64,000 bases of DNA from Hygrocybe punicea (GCA_963556145.1 OY744461.1:9434891-9498890), one strand, 5' to 3'. Positions 46,201 to 55,048 are shown, numbered from the stretch's first letter. A program made the numbers and translations. Notes: a model not told the origin generated them from the letters alone.

Positions 46201-47747
46201 GTGGGAAGTGATGTGAGACGAAGTAATCCCAGTGGTGTCATGAATGCAGTGAGGTCACGAGATGTAGGATGTACTTTCCTAGCATCAAATCCCCATAGTA
46301 AATCGAAGACTGTATAGCATTGGCGACCAGCGAAAGGTTCTACAAATTCATCTAGTATTGGAGGAAGGCCTGCATCACGTATTGTAACTGCATTGAGAGG
46401 TTGCAAATCATGGACTATACGAAGTTTTCCATCCTTCTTGCTTACACAAAACCATCTTGACCTATAAGAGGATTGACTTGGTTCATATACACCAGCATCT
46501 ATTTTTCTCTTCAAAACATCCATGACTTTTTCTCTAAGTCCTGGTGGTATAGGAATATTTCGAAATGCCCAGGGTACATGTGGGACAGTAGGGATGATGT
46601 ATGGTGAAAAGTAAGATTCCTTAAGTGTGCCTCTTTCAGTATCTTCAAAGCCAATAGCATCTTGGTTAAGTGACAAGAGGTGAGTAAATAATTTTTCTTC
46701 TTCTGGCCAAAGAAATCCATCATTGTTTATCTTGAGTATCTTCAGACGTTCAGATGTAAGCTTCTCTGTAGGTATGAAGTCTGGTGGTATCATAGGAAGT
46801 GGTGGTAATGTGGAAAGAGGGTCATAGGGAAATTTCCTTGTAACACGTGCATCTTCTGGAAAGGTTCCAGGGACAGGATTTATTTTCTTGTCCACTCTTT
46901 TGTAAGCTGTAAGTGTTAATGGATATCCTTGACTATCTGTTTCTTCACAAGGGAATATGAGAATGTCTCCTTCTTCACATATTAAGGTTCCTTCTCCTAT
47001 AATGTAGTAATAGTCTGCTTCTTCTGAGGCACTTTCTTGCTTATTTGGTACTTCATTAAGATTGTAATCTTGATTGTCTTCATCTTCTGGGTAGACTAAA
47101 ATAGGCATAGTTGTTTCTTGGCTATCCTTAATAGTCTCATAGTATACACTGAATTGTTCTAGTGGCTTATCTTCATGCTTAGAATTTTGAGGGTCCTCTT
47201 CATACAGTCTGACAGAAGTTATATTTGTCAGTTCAGTTTGTTTGTACACAGGTATACTAGGGCTGACTAAGGATGTCAAATCCTGAATAGTCTTTGAAAA
47301 TATAAACTTGTACACTATCACATCAAGTAATAAAATGTAGTACAGACAGATATAAAGAAGAGAGGTTTGACATAGGGGCAAAAATATTGTTGCAAGAGTA
47401 AACAAATCACTAAGTAATTGTGGACTTGAGATATTTGGGAGGATCAAAATATCCTTCCTTAAGCAAATCTGCCACTGCTTCAGGGCGGCGAAAGCGCATA
47501 TCCAAGACTGCATTGATAGCATCAGAGAGTAACATGCGGCGATTGGAGCGAAAGATGATAGAGGAATTTTTGAGGAAGGTGATTTCTTCTTCTTCAAGGA
47601 GAGGGTTTGACTCTGTGAAGTGAAGGGGCCTAAAATACTCTGTTGCAGGTTCAGGTAGTCCTTCAGAAACTCCTTCTTCCAGAAACCGAAATAGTAAACA
47701 CTTGTGGTTGAAATAATAGCGGACGGGGTCATTTGAAGGCCTTTCAT
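43299..47747 (-). CDS. pol: Gypsy Pol: reverse transcriptase, RNase H, integrase, C-terminal ASCH-like domain
   Basis: The real protein probably starts below 47410, where the other ORF ends; the first ~115 codons of this frame overlap that ORF. Reverse transcriptase spans about residues 400-640 ('KKDGKLRIVHDLQPL', 'YTVFDLLWGFD', and 'SFIDDLP', an F-I-D-D form of the YxDD box). RNase H is at about 710-840 ('YLSVDSSHIAAGFI', 'IEVDAKFIKGML'). Integrase has an HHCC finger at about 960-1000 and DDE residues in 'YIDVMFMP', 'VTDNGGEVKG' and 'NGVIERGHF', then a GPY module ('YLGPYEVV', about 1276). From about 1345 to 1410 the sequence 'DIILAIKPEFAAHIASRTK...FEFRKYQVP' resembles an ASCH/PUA-like domain where chromoviruses carry a chromodomain. 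No internal stop was seen. Confidence 0.85.
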   Translation of the reverse strand: MKGLQMTPSAIISTTSVYYFGFWKKEFLKDYLNLQQSILGPFTSQSQTLSLKKKKSPSSKIPLSSFAPIAACYSLMLSMQSWICAFAALKQWQICLRKDILILPNISSPQLLSDLFTLATIFLPLCQTSLLYICLYYILLLDVIVYKFIFSKTIQDLTSLVSPSIPVYKQTELTNITSVRLYEEDPQNSKHEDKPLEQFSVYYETIKDSQETTMPILVYPEDEDNQDYNLNEVPNKQESASEEADYYYIIGEGTLICEEGDILIFPCEETDSQGYPLTLTAYKRVDKKINPVPGTFPEDARVTRKFPYDPLSTLPPLPMIPPDFIPTEKLTSERLKILKINNDGFLWPEEEKLFTHLLSLNQDAIGFEDTERGTLKESYFSPYIIPTVPHVPWAFRNIPIPPGLREKVMDVLKRKIDAGVYEPSQSSYRSRWFCVSKKDGKLRIVHDLQPLNAVTIRDAGLPPILDEFVEPFAGRQCYTVFDLLWGFDARKVHPTSRDLTAFMTPLGLLRLTSLPTGFTNSPAEFQRCMCFILQDEIPHTANSFIDDLPIKGPSSIYPDQDGRPEVLLENPGIRRFIWEHAQDVHRIMHRLACAGMTISAKKTQLCRSSVVIVGQKCTPEGRCPDDSRVQKVLDWPPLKTPKDVRGFLGLCGTVRIWIENYSALAKPLAELFHKGAEFIWDERRQAAFQALKEKVSSAPALRSIDYTSDRPTYLSVDSSHIAAGFILSQEDENGNRRPARYGSIPMSERESRYSQPKLELYGLYRALRHWRLYLIGIKNLHIEVDAKFIKGMLNEPDLQPNAAINRWIQGILLFDFKLIHVPATQFRGPDALSRRELADNEEIEKHDDSWLDDIALLVHVPDPHEIRKFSFTVPTKLPYKAITLLSNNEIKLQQDKILIQVKHFLSTLEMPSTDTLQARRRFLKKTGQFYLKDDKLFRRNGQKMPSLVIMNAKKRIAILTQAHENLGHKGEQAVFDLVKLRFFWPHLRADVHYHISSCHQCQIRSLKKIEISPTISTPTAIFQKVYIDVMFMPPSGGYHFIVAARDDLSGATEVKALRSNNSHNLAKFFWEQIYCRYGAIEHVVTDNGGEVKGAFESLLRRLGIPQVRISPYNKHANGVIERGHFTLREAIVKSCEKDKTGKIKNWHKHVELASFADRITVSSVTGYSPYYLLHGTHPILPFDLTEATFMVEGFCSGLSTSDLLALRIRQLGRHQEDIDKAAAVLKQARFISKLQFDQRFHRRLQKRDYQPGELVLVYNSRLEMTIGKFKTDPRYLGPYEVVRQTRRGTYVLKELDGAVHAEHYAAFRILPYIYRTDPILYEIADQEDEAAEVEDCSVNQLISLKSGDITDIILAIKPEFAAHIASRTKNFEFRKYQVPATVCHMWLYETTPISSITGVITVGSVKIPGEVNDPSGLGNDDFDAGLKLSKYGYPIYHLHQLPVPLSADLLQKRYNTIIPHRYCIAPHSFIQEFPFSALIPIF

Positions 47748-50700
47748 TGATGAGGGCCCTCCAGTCAGGGGTGGCTAGCTTGAATCCAATTCTGCGAATG
47801 CCTTCAACCAAGGATCCTCTAATAGCTTTGAGGAAACTGATGTGAACATCAAATGTAGACATGTGGTCTGGCTCAGCTGTTAAGATTCTTGCAGCAGCTA
47901 AGTCCTGATGAGAGGAGCCAGCATTGGAGATGGTGAAGGAATACACTTGAATGGGTGATTGAGGGCGAATAGGAGGTGCTTCCATGCGAAGCTGAGTGAG
48001 TAGATTGGATTCTGGATATAATGGGCCTGATCTGACACTAAATGGGGATCTGGGATCCTTGGAGGGAAATAAGGGCGAAATGCGTTCTCCTGCATTTAAG
48101 GCATTGGCACGATCAAATGGAAGTCTGGCATATTCATCAGAGGGGGTATTGATTTCCTCACCCTCTGGCAAGGACCAAGTATTGTCTGAGACAGGTGGCA
48201 ATTGTAACAAAGGTATATCTTCAAGTGGGGGTGGTGTAGGCGAAAGCGATATCAAGCCTGGAGGGGAATCGAGCGGCTGCTGGGCTTCTTCAATGGCCTG
48301 ACTGAGGTCTGAATTAAATTCTGTTATTGCTTCTGAATCTGGGGAATCAGACCTAGTCCAAGCGAACCATTCTAATTCTTCATCTGAGTCTGTGTCCATG
48401 GATTCATCAGAAGATGAATTAATGTCCTCAGAAGAGGACACACTGATAGGTCTAGTCCTAGATCCAGGTTCCTGATAAGGCTGAAGTAGAGATGAATTTA
48501 TGGAAGTGGTATGAGGAATAATGATGGTGAGTGGATCTGGTTTGGGGCTTAGGATCTTGACAGCCTTATTTTCAGAGTCACTCCCAGAATAAACAGAAGA
48601 AGATGATTGAGAATCTACAGACATAGAAGTATTTTTAATATCTATGTATTTATTTGAAGAATATAAATAATTATCACTATTATTATTTAAATCTGGCAAA
48701 ATTTCCTCAAAGATAGGAGACTTAGGAGAACATTCTAAATCACCATATAGATCATCAAAAGACATAGAAGGGGAGCTAGAGACTAAAGGTACAAAATTTT
48801 CACTACTATTAAAGGGGGTAAAAGGGGGAGTAGGCAAATAAGAAGTAGCAGGGAACCAAATGTTTCCTACATCGGAACCAGGGGTGGCATGGTTGGAGAC
48901 GTCTGATAAGAGGTCCGGATCGCTGGGGGGCTGGGAAATCGGCTCGCGTCCCAATTCGGCATGAGGAGGGGGTGGAAATGCGTAATTTACCTCTGCGTGG
49001 TTGTAAAGCATGCGGGGCGGTTCGAGCACGACGGGGTTGATATATCTGACCTGGCCGACGGGCCAGTCCCAGTCGTCATCAGCAGGGAAAACAAATTCGG
49101 GGGTTTTCGCGGAAGTGGGGTAGTGATTGATGAGACCGGGCGAAGTGTCGCGTAAATGGGCATCAAGCGGCATATTGAGACCAGGTGGGAGTCCGTGGTC
49201 ATAAACGAGCGCCGCCGGGGCGCTACGTTCATGATTTGCCGGTATATAGTTAGTGGATTCGAGGAGGGATGCAACTAACGGCGCGCGCGGAGAAGTGGGG
49301 ATAATAACGTCGAGGAGGTCACTATCAGGGATGGCGTTGTGGCCGTTCATGGGTTCCGTGCGTATTGCGAGCTGAACGGTGGCCGCCGGGGCCGTATAAT
49401 CGTCAAAAGAAGGCTTTTTCGTGAGTGAGGTAAAATCCGGGCATTTTTCGTGAGCGGGGTGCCTAGTACACACCGTGCAACCTGGCCATTCTACTTCCCC
49501 TTCATCACCTGCCTCGTATCCGTCACGATCTGTATGTTCGAACAGGTCGCGGCTGATGTCGAGGGCGGAATGGTGAATGTCATTGGTGGGGGCCGTTGAG
49601 TGGACTTCGGATCCCCGGAAATGAAAGAAATTGCTGTCCGTGGTCGCGGAAAGGTCCGTGGTACCATCTGCGAGGGTCGAAGTATTTTCCGGAGGCATGG
49701 TAGTAGTCAGGGAGGGGCGTCTACGGCCACGCTCCGTGTACTGTAGTGGAAGTCGTTTGTCAGTGAACAGATGAAGCGGGATCTTTCCCACCTCGTAGTC
49801 CCATTCCCAGCCTTCGATTGGGCTCCAACCGCGCGCCTCGTCGTTGGTCAACAACAATTCGCGGTCGTCCTCGCCAGTGAGCGTGATAGTGGGGACAGAA
49901 GAGCCAACCGTGGGAATCCGCGTGACCGGTAAGTTAATGGGGTTACGGGGCGGTTCTAAGGGCGGAATAATGTCGCCGGGGCGCGTGCGAGGGTCACGAG
50001 TGGTCACTGGGAAAGAATAAAAGTCCTCTATGTAAGGAGGAGGGACAGGGGGAGGAGAAAAGTTCTCCTCAGTAGAAGGGTTAGCAAATGGGTAAAATTG
50101 AAAAACTAAATGTCCCATCCTTAAAGAGGGGGGGACACTTGGAGAATTTATTGTAGCTAGAGAAGCATTTAATAAAATTCCGTGCTCAAAAGGAACACCA
50201 AGGGAATCAATCCCCGGAGAAAGCCTATATCCTACAGTGGCAGCAATCAAAAATTTACTTAAATGGGGAGATTGGTAATCAAGGGAATTTCCCAAAAAGG
50301 AAGTGATAAGTCGGCCAGCATCTGGATGACCATTGGAGTGGATCCCTTCTACAGGGAGAGGAAGAGGGTGGTTATTGATCATAAAAGGTGGGATCTGGGG
50401 GGTTTGTGCAGCAGACATGGCTACTGTCTCTCCCATTTCTTCAGAGTTTTTATAGCAATTCCTATCTAAATTTCCCTGGTGTGAAAATCCATTTCTTATC
50501 TTTCTCCTTTTAGAAAATTCAGATTCTTCATTGTTCATGTCATCACAATGGGCTATGGACAATGCAAAAAGTTTCGAGCCATCATATGCATTTTTGGGGA
50601 TATTGAAGCATGAGATACTTTTATCTCCTTTTACTTCAGACTTATCCTTATCCAAATAAGGCTTATCCTGTAAGCATGTAATCATTTCGGTAAAATAATT

Positions 50701-53124
50701 CGGTTTAAGCGGAGTTTGAAATTGCGGATTATAGCGGACTAATGCCTTATTTTGTTCATAAGACTTAGTTAAAGGAATTGTAGTGGTTTCTTCAAGTTCC
50801 ATAGGTAAAGTGCATAAATAGGATGTTGAGGCATGGGCAGTAGTAGCTCCTCTGATGTGATTAACTTGAGAATGGCTTGGTGTGACCATTAGTTCAAATC
50901 TGTTTGTCAAATCTTCAGGATTCTTGAATACTAAATATGTACCATCTATTCTTTCATCAATAGAAACATAGTTGCCTCTTTGCCATGGTCTTCCAAGTAA
51001 TAAATCAAATGGCACTGTCTCTCCTATGTAAAGATTGGCATAGGTAAGGACACCACCACAAGTCAATGGAACTTCTGAGACCAATCCTTTTAATGTTCCT
51101 TCACCTCCATTAGCATCATTCATTGTGAGAATTTTTCCTACATCCATAGGTCTTTGGATAATTTCTTTCCAGACTTTTTTACTAATCACATTTAACTGGG
51201 ATCCAGTGTCAATGATGGCTTCAATAGGTCTTCTATCACATTCCATCTGAAGCCTGATTAACACTCCACGATCCTTGGTTATGAATGAGCTTGCAATGGC
51301 AGATACCTTTGCATTCTTTCTCTTGATCATGTCTGTTAATTGCTCAGATAATTCCTTGGAAGAAGCTAATACTTCACGAACGCGCAGGGTAACTGGTGTG
51401 TCAAGGATTTGATTGACAACTTGAGTTTCTCCAATATTGACTGAAATTTCAGATTGTCTGGGAGTGGGCTTTGGACGAGTTATGGCATTATGTCTTTCAG
51501 CCATGATCTTGTTCTTATCTATGTTTGCCTTGTGTCCTTGTATATGAGTCTTGGCTGGCTTTGTTGGAGAAGGATCTATCATCTCCACATCTGAATCTGT
51601 GTCTGAAGGAATATGTATTGGGGCTCTTATATCCATTGGAACAGGTTGTTTTGTATGCAGATCTTCTGTAGGATGGAATGGGTTTGTCTTCTTGAGAGCA
51701 AAAGGTAATGGTGCGGGTACATGTGCTTGAGCTTGCTTCTGTGCTGAAAGAGGGCCGGGTTTGACTGGGCCTTTAGGAATGGGTGGCAGTACTGTATTAG
51801 GCCTTATATTCTCTTTTCCTTTGGCCTTAATACCTGTGGGAGGATATACTCCATCTAATACTTCCTTCCTTGCTGCACCAATTTTCTGTGGTCCTCTGAC
51901 TGCAGGCAGGATTTGTATTTCTTCTTCCTTGATTGTAGGTATAGTATATGCTTCAAAATCTTCTTCAGCATCAGATTGATAGTAATCAGAGAATTGATCT
52001 TGTAATACATAGAAGTGTGACTGGACATTGCTGGCCTTTTCAGCTACATGTCTATCAATTGCTTGTACAAATGTCTCACCCATATTTCTGCGAATTATTG
52101 AGCCATCTGGATAAACAATCCTTCCAAGACCATCCTTGGTTATCTTGCCTGTCTTGAGTAATTCATTTATTTGGAAACATGTTTGCATTCCATGTCCTTG
52201 TCCTCCACAACCATAGCAGGTCATGGGTCCTCTTTGTTCATTGGAAGGAGTAAACGAATTGGTAGGGGTAAACGAACTAGTAGAAGGGTTTGGTGGAAGG
52301 CCAACACTATTGGCAGCTGAGATTTTGAAGGGAGGTCTTTGTGTTTGCTGTGACTGTGCTTGCTTTTGCTGAGGTTGTTTCAACTCAGGTGGGCTAATAC
52401 AGTGAGCAATGTCTGGATCTAGCTTCAAGGCTCTATAGTATGCTAGTCCATACTTAATATCATCCAAAGAAAGCTTTCCCATTTGCTTGATTAAAGACTC
52501 TACTTCATTCTGGTGTGATGATGATGTGGAGGTAGACTTCCTGTCTATCCCCTTCCTGCCATTATCTTTCTTCTCAGTTTCTTTCCTTACTGTCTTCTTA
52601 AATAGTTCATCATCTGAATCATATGCCTTGGATTTGAATGCCTTCTTCTTCTTGCTAGCTTTCTTTCTCTTGATGCAGGCTTCATAGTCACTATCTGTAT
52701 CATACTCTGATGAATCATCTGTATCAGAGTCTTCTGAAACAGAGTTGTCTAGTCTTCCTGGTATATCTGAATCTGAATCTGCTAGATTCATGTCAAACCT
52801 ATTCCTTTCAAATAGAGTTTCTGCAACCTTAATGACATCTTTCATAGGGAATGGAGATGTGACATCTAAAGGTGTTGATCCAGTGTTGAGACGTGTCTCA
52901 ATGATATGTCTGAGGTTCTTGTTGATTCCATGCCAGAAGTATGCAGCCTTTTCATCTGCAGAGATCTTCTTCTTGCTCTCTAACCATCCTGCAATAGTAA
53001 TGAACCTGCGTTCATATTGCTTCCATTTGGTGAGAGTTCTGATCTGCTTAAGTTTCCAAATGCGTGCAAGGGTCATGAGATCTCTAACAATGTATCTTGT
53101 TTCCTTTAGGGCAGCATTATACAT
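47410..53124 (-). CDS. gag: Gypsy Gag-protease polyprotein with a ~1,100-residue extension
   Basis: A 1,904-codon ORF. Residues 1-110 look like the C-terminal part of a Ty3/gypsy capsid ('WLESKKKISADEKAAYFWHG'), so the N-terminus is missing. Basic and Asp/Ser-rich linkers follow, then a CCHC zinc knuckle 'CYGCGGQGHGMQTC' (about 300) and an aspartic protease 'AIIDTGSQLNVIS' (about 637) with 'LLLGRPWQRG' downstream. From about 800 to 1904 the protein is a long, mostly disordered Pro/Ser/Asp-rich region with one Cys/His cluster ('CTVCTRHPAHEKC', about 1220) and a folded-looking C-terminus ('DPVRYYFNHKCLLFRFLEEG'). I cannot assign this extension. DNA of residues ~1030-1415 is far more CpG-rich than the rest. 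The ORF overlaps pol by 337 nt; pol is in the +1 frame. Confidence 0.8.
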   Translation of the reverse strand: MYNAALKETRYIVRDLMTLARIWKLKQIRTLTKWKQYERRFITIAGWLESKKKISADEKAAYFWHGINKNLRHIIETRLNTGSTPLDVTSPFPMKDVIKVAETLFERNRFDMNLADSDSDIPGRLDNSVSEDSDTDDSSEYDTDSDYEACIKRKKASKKKKAFKSKAYDSDDELFKKTVRKETEKKDNGRKGIDRKSTSTSSSHQNEVESLIKQMGKLSLDDIKYGLAYYRALKLDPDIAHCISPPELKQPQQKQAQSQQTQRPPFKISAANSVGLPPNPSTSSFTPTNSFTPSNEQRGPMTCYGCGGQGHGMQTCFQINELLKTGKITKDGLGRIVYPDGSIIRRNMGETFVQAIDRHVAEKASNVQSHFYVLQDQFSDYYQSDAEEDFEAYTIPTIKEEEIQILPAVRGPQKIGAARKEVLDGVYPPTGIKAKGKENIRPNTVLPPIPKGPVKPGPLSAQKQAQAHVPAPLPFALKKTNPFHPTEDLHTKQPVPMDIRAPIHIPSDTDSDVEMIDPSPTKPAKTHIQGHKANIDKNKIMAERHNAITRPKPTPRQSEISVNIGETQVVNQILDTPVTLRVREVLASSKELSEQLTDMIKRKNAKVSAIASSFITKDRGVLIRLQMECDRRPIEAIIDTGSQLNVISKKVWKEIIQRPMDVGKILTMNDANGGEGTLKGLVSEVPLTCGGVLTYANLYIGETVPFDLLLGRPWQRGNYVSIDERIDGTYLVFKNPEDLTNRFELMVTPSHSQVNHIRGATTAHASTSYLCTLPMELEETTTIPLTKSYEQNKALVRYNPQFQTPLKPNYFTEMITCLQDKPYLDKDKSEVKGDKSISCFNIPKNAYDGSKLFALSIAHCDDMNNEESEFSKRRKIRNGFSHQGNLDRNCYKNSEEMGETVAMSAAQTPQIPPFMINNHPLPLPVEGIHSNGHPDAGRLITSFLGNSLDYQSPHLSKFLIAATVGYRLSPGIDSLGVPFEHGILLNASLATINSPSVPPSLRMGHLVFQFYPFANPSTEENFSPPPVPPPYIEDFYSFPVTTRDPRTRPGDIIPPLEPPRNPINLPVTRIPTVGSSVPTITLTGEDDRELLLTNDEARGWSPIEGWEWDYEVGKIPLHLFTDKRLPLQYTERGRRRPSLTTTMPPENTSTLADGTTDLSATTDSNFFHFRGSEVHSTAPTNDIHHSALDISRDLFEHTDRDGYEAGDEGEVEWPGCTVCTRHPAHEKCPDFTSLTKKPSFDDYTAPAATVQLAIRTEPMNGHNAIPDSDLLDVIIPTSPRAPLVASLLESTNYIPANHERSAPAALVYDHGLPPGLNMPLDAHLRDTSPGLINHYPTSAKTPEFVFPADDDWDWPVGQVRYINPVVLEPPRMLYNHAEVNYAFPPPPHAELGREPISQPPSDPDLLSDVSNHATPGSDVGNIWFPATSYLPTPPFTPFNSSENFVPLVSSSPSMSFDDLYGDLECSPKSPIFEEILPDLNNNSDNYLYSSNKYIDIKNTSMSVDSQSSSSVYSGSDSENKAVKILSPKPDPLTIIIPHTTSINSSLLQPYQEPGSRTRPISVSSSEDINSSSDESMDTDSDEELEWFAWTRSDSPDSEAITEFNSDLSQAIEEAQQPLDSPPGLISLSPTPPPLEDIPLLQLPPVSDNTWSLPEGEEINTPSDEYARLPFDRANALNAGERISPLFPSKDPRSPFSVRSGPLYPESNLLTQLRMEAPPIRPQSPIQVYSFTISNAGSSHQDLAAARILTAEPDHMSTFDVHISFLKAIRGSLVEGIRRIGFKLATPDWRALINERPSNDPVRYYFNHKCLLFRFLEEGVSEGLPEPATEYFRPLHFTESNPLLEEEEITFLKNSSIIFRSNRRMLLSDAINAVLDMRFRRPEAVADLLKEGYFDPPKYLKSTIT

Positions 53125-53188
53125 ACTGTTTGCTAAATAAGTTGGGCTAGGCTAGTGTTGGACTAGCAATCAATGTCAATTTCTACAA

Positions 53189-53430
53189 TTGGTCCGCGCA
53201 TCGAGCACACTTGATCTGCGCATCGAGCAAACATGGTCCGCGCATCGATTACACTCCGTCCATGCATTGAGCTCACTCTGTCCATGCATTGAGCAAACAT
53301 GGTCCATGCATCAAGCACACTGGGTCCGCACATCGAGATCACTCGGTCCGCGCATTGATACACTGATAGGTGTAATGCCCAACATCAGTGATGGTAATAC
53401 ATAAGTCCGCGCATCGAGCAAGCTCTATCC
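53189..53430. repeat. Short block of the 22 bp GCATCGAGC satellite
   Basis: About ten units with GGTCCGCGCATCGAGC or CpG-transition variants, at 22 bp spacing, directly upstream (in element orientation) of the gypsy gag ORF. Same family as the array at 59280-64000. The right part is included in the hairpin at 53403-53682. Confidence 0.9.
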
Positions 53431-53682
53431 GCGCAACCCTCTAAGCACACCCATTGGATACCTGTGGGTTTACCCATCATTTTAAGCCCCGGATCATCCA
53501 AAACGGTCAAGTATTGAGCCAGATATGCTCGAAACAATGTCCTTTCATTGTTTCGAGCATATCTGGCTCAATACTTGACCGTTTTGGATGATCCGGGGCT
53601 TAAAATGATGGGTAAACCCACAGGTATCCAATGGGTGTGCTTAGAGGGTTGCACGGATCGAGCTTGCTTGATGCGCGGACTT
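53403..53682. repeat. 280 bp near-perfect foldback hairpin
   Basis: 53403-53539 and 53545-53682 are inverted copies with only a few mismatches, separated by about five bases (TCCTT). Arms contain AGCCCCGGATCATCCAAAAC and GAGCCAGATATGCTCGAAAC, and their outer ends contain pieces of the 22 bp satellite. A foldback/MITE-like element family with a second full copy at 54917-55048 and a half copy at 38565-38650. Confidence 0.9.
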
Positions 53683-54075
53683 GGTCTCTGATCATAGGAA
53701 GAGTGTAACATTGACAAATGCAAGATCATTCATTGCAGCAGCTGTACTTGAAATGCCAGTGGTGGGATGAAGAACAAAGAGTATCTGAAAAATGTGATCA
53801 TTCCTGACAGTCTGTGTAATTGTGTTCATGGGTGCATCCTTCATCTATACATTATCGCTCCATTTACTGATATTTATATCAAAACACTACTGCCAAAAAT
53901 TCTGAGACATTCATCATCATTCATGAAATAATTCACAACAGTTGTGGTATTGAAATTTTGAAATTCTGTCAAGCCACTCTTGAGGCATGGAGGTTAAACC
54001 CTAACCCTATATTTAAACCCTAACTTCTTCTTGCAACCCAATCCCCATGACAATGCCCAGAACACAGCTTAGGGT
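53683..54075. other. Non-coding stretch with short telomere-like words
   Basis: No gene. TTAAACCCTAACCCTA (about 53995) and TTTAAACCCTAAC (about 54013) resemble two or three TTAGGG units, too few to call a telomere. Confidence 0.45.
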
Positions 54076-54241
54076 TAAGATCTTTCTAGTTTTCAGGAAA
54101 AGTTTTAATTTGCTGAATGAAATAAAAAGGTAGGGCAAAACTTTTGAAGGCTGCCGCCAAGGCATGCCTTCAAATGTTTTGCCCTACCTTTTTATTTCAT
54201 TCAGCAAATTAAAACTTCTCCTGAAAACTAGAAAGATCTTA
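54076..54241. repeat. Second, unrelated foldback hairpin (76 bp arms)
   Basis: 54076-54151 and 54166-54241 are inverted copies with two mismatches, separated by TGCCGCCAAGGCAT. The arms carry TAAGATCTTTCTAGTTTTCA and AAGGTAGGGCAAAAC. No sequence in common with the hairpin at 53403-53682. Confidence 0.9.
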
Positions 54242-54916
54242 AGTCACTTAGGCAACATCACCTTGTCCTACAATCAATATTATCTTTCTGTATTCAGTGA
54301 CTCTTATACATTTCTTTTCTTCCAGCATATCTTCTTAATAGGTTTGTTGTGTAAACTTCCCCTTCTACTCCTCCTCCTCCTCCTCCTTCTGGGCCAAATA
54401 ACTCCAACTCATCCCTCTATTATTAGCATTAGCACTTCTCTTGTCATAACCCAAGTTTGTTTCTCTGTATATTTGGCTGTTACTAACAGCTTTCCCTTAG
54501 TCAAATTTATCATACCTCGTGTTCATCTCCCCCCTCCTGCTCCTGCTCCTACTCCCACTTCTCCTGCTCCTTCTTCTCCTTCTTCTCCTTCTCCTTCTCT
54601 TCCTCTTCCTCTTCCTCTTCCTCTTCCTCTTCCTCCTTCTGTTCTTTTGCCCCATGCTTATGAATTTCTTTCTGCATTTTTATCTTAGATGCACTAGTAA
54701 AACTCCCTAGATAATGAATTATATCACATTAGGTTAGAACCTAAGAGAACTAACCAGGAATAACATTACCATAGTTATTGCTCTTTTGAACCTCATCCAT
54801 TTTCATCATCACTTCTTGCAGACCTTCATGGATCATTTGTAGTGATTGGAATGGGTACAACAACCGGCACAGGTAATGGGTACAGGTTTGGATACAATTC
54901 TCCTACCCGTGAGCTT
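54242..54916. other. Non-coding stretch with polypyrimidine microsatellites
   Basis: 54365-54392 (CTCCTC runs) and 54528-54640 (CTCCTGCTCCT, TTCTCCTTCTCC, then repeated TCTTCC) are long CT-only tracts. The ORF across them (54164-54688) is low complexity and rejected. GGGTACAGG-like words begin near 54870. Confidence 0.6.
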
Positions 54917-55048
54917 TATTTTAAGCACCGGATTGTCCAAAATGGTCCAGTATTGGTTGAGTTATGATCAAAACAATGAGGACTGATTGTTTTTATCATA
55001 ACTCACCCAATACTGGACTATTTTGGATGATCCGGGGCTCAAAATGAC
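54917..55048. repeat. Diverged copy of the foldback hairpin family
   Basis: Arms with AAGCACCGGATTGTCCAAAA and CCAATACTGGACTATTTTGG are inverted around about 54983 and match the 53403-53682 family (CCGGATCATCCAAAA) with more mismatches. GGGTACAGGTA-like words flank both sides (54870-54900 and 55065-55120), a pattern that may mark the true element ends. Confidence 0.8.

Larger units (their letters stand above)
43299..53124 (-). mobile_element. Ty3/gypsy retrotransposon with intact long ORFs; LTRs not found
   Basis: Two long minus-strand ORFs give gag, protease, reverse transcriptase, RNase H and integrase in Ty3/gypsy order. The 5' end is abrupt: the first Met lies in the middle of a capsid-like domain and the flanking DNA at 53189 is minisatellite. 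I could not find matching terminal repeats in 41.2-43.3 kb and 53.1-55.1 kb. The copy is therefore probably truncated on its 5' side even though the remaining ORFs are open. Confidence 0.8.

Noticed and set aside
43299..53124. A complete LTR retrotransposon with two LTRs
   Set aside because: I could not find matching terminal repeats on the two sides, and gag lacks its N-terminal part.
53990..54030. Interstitial telomere (CCCTAA words)
   Set aside because: Only two or three imperfect units split by other sequence; chance or plant/fungal-like words cannot be excluded.
54164..54688. 174-codon Leu/Pro-rich ORF resembling a membrane protein
   Set aside because: It begins in a hairpin arm and is largely a CT-only microsatellite; poly-Leu arises from CTC/CTT repeats.
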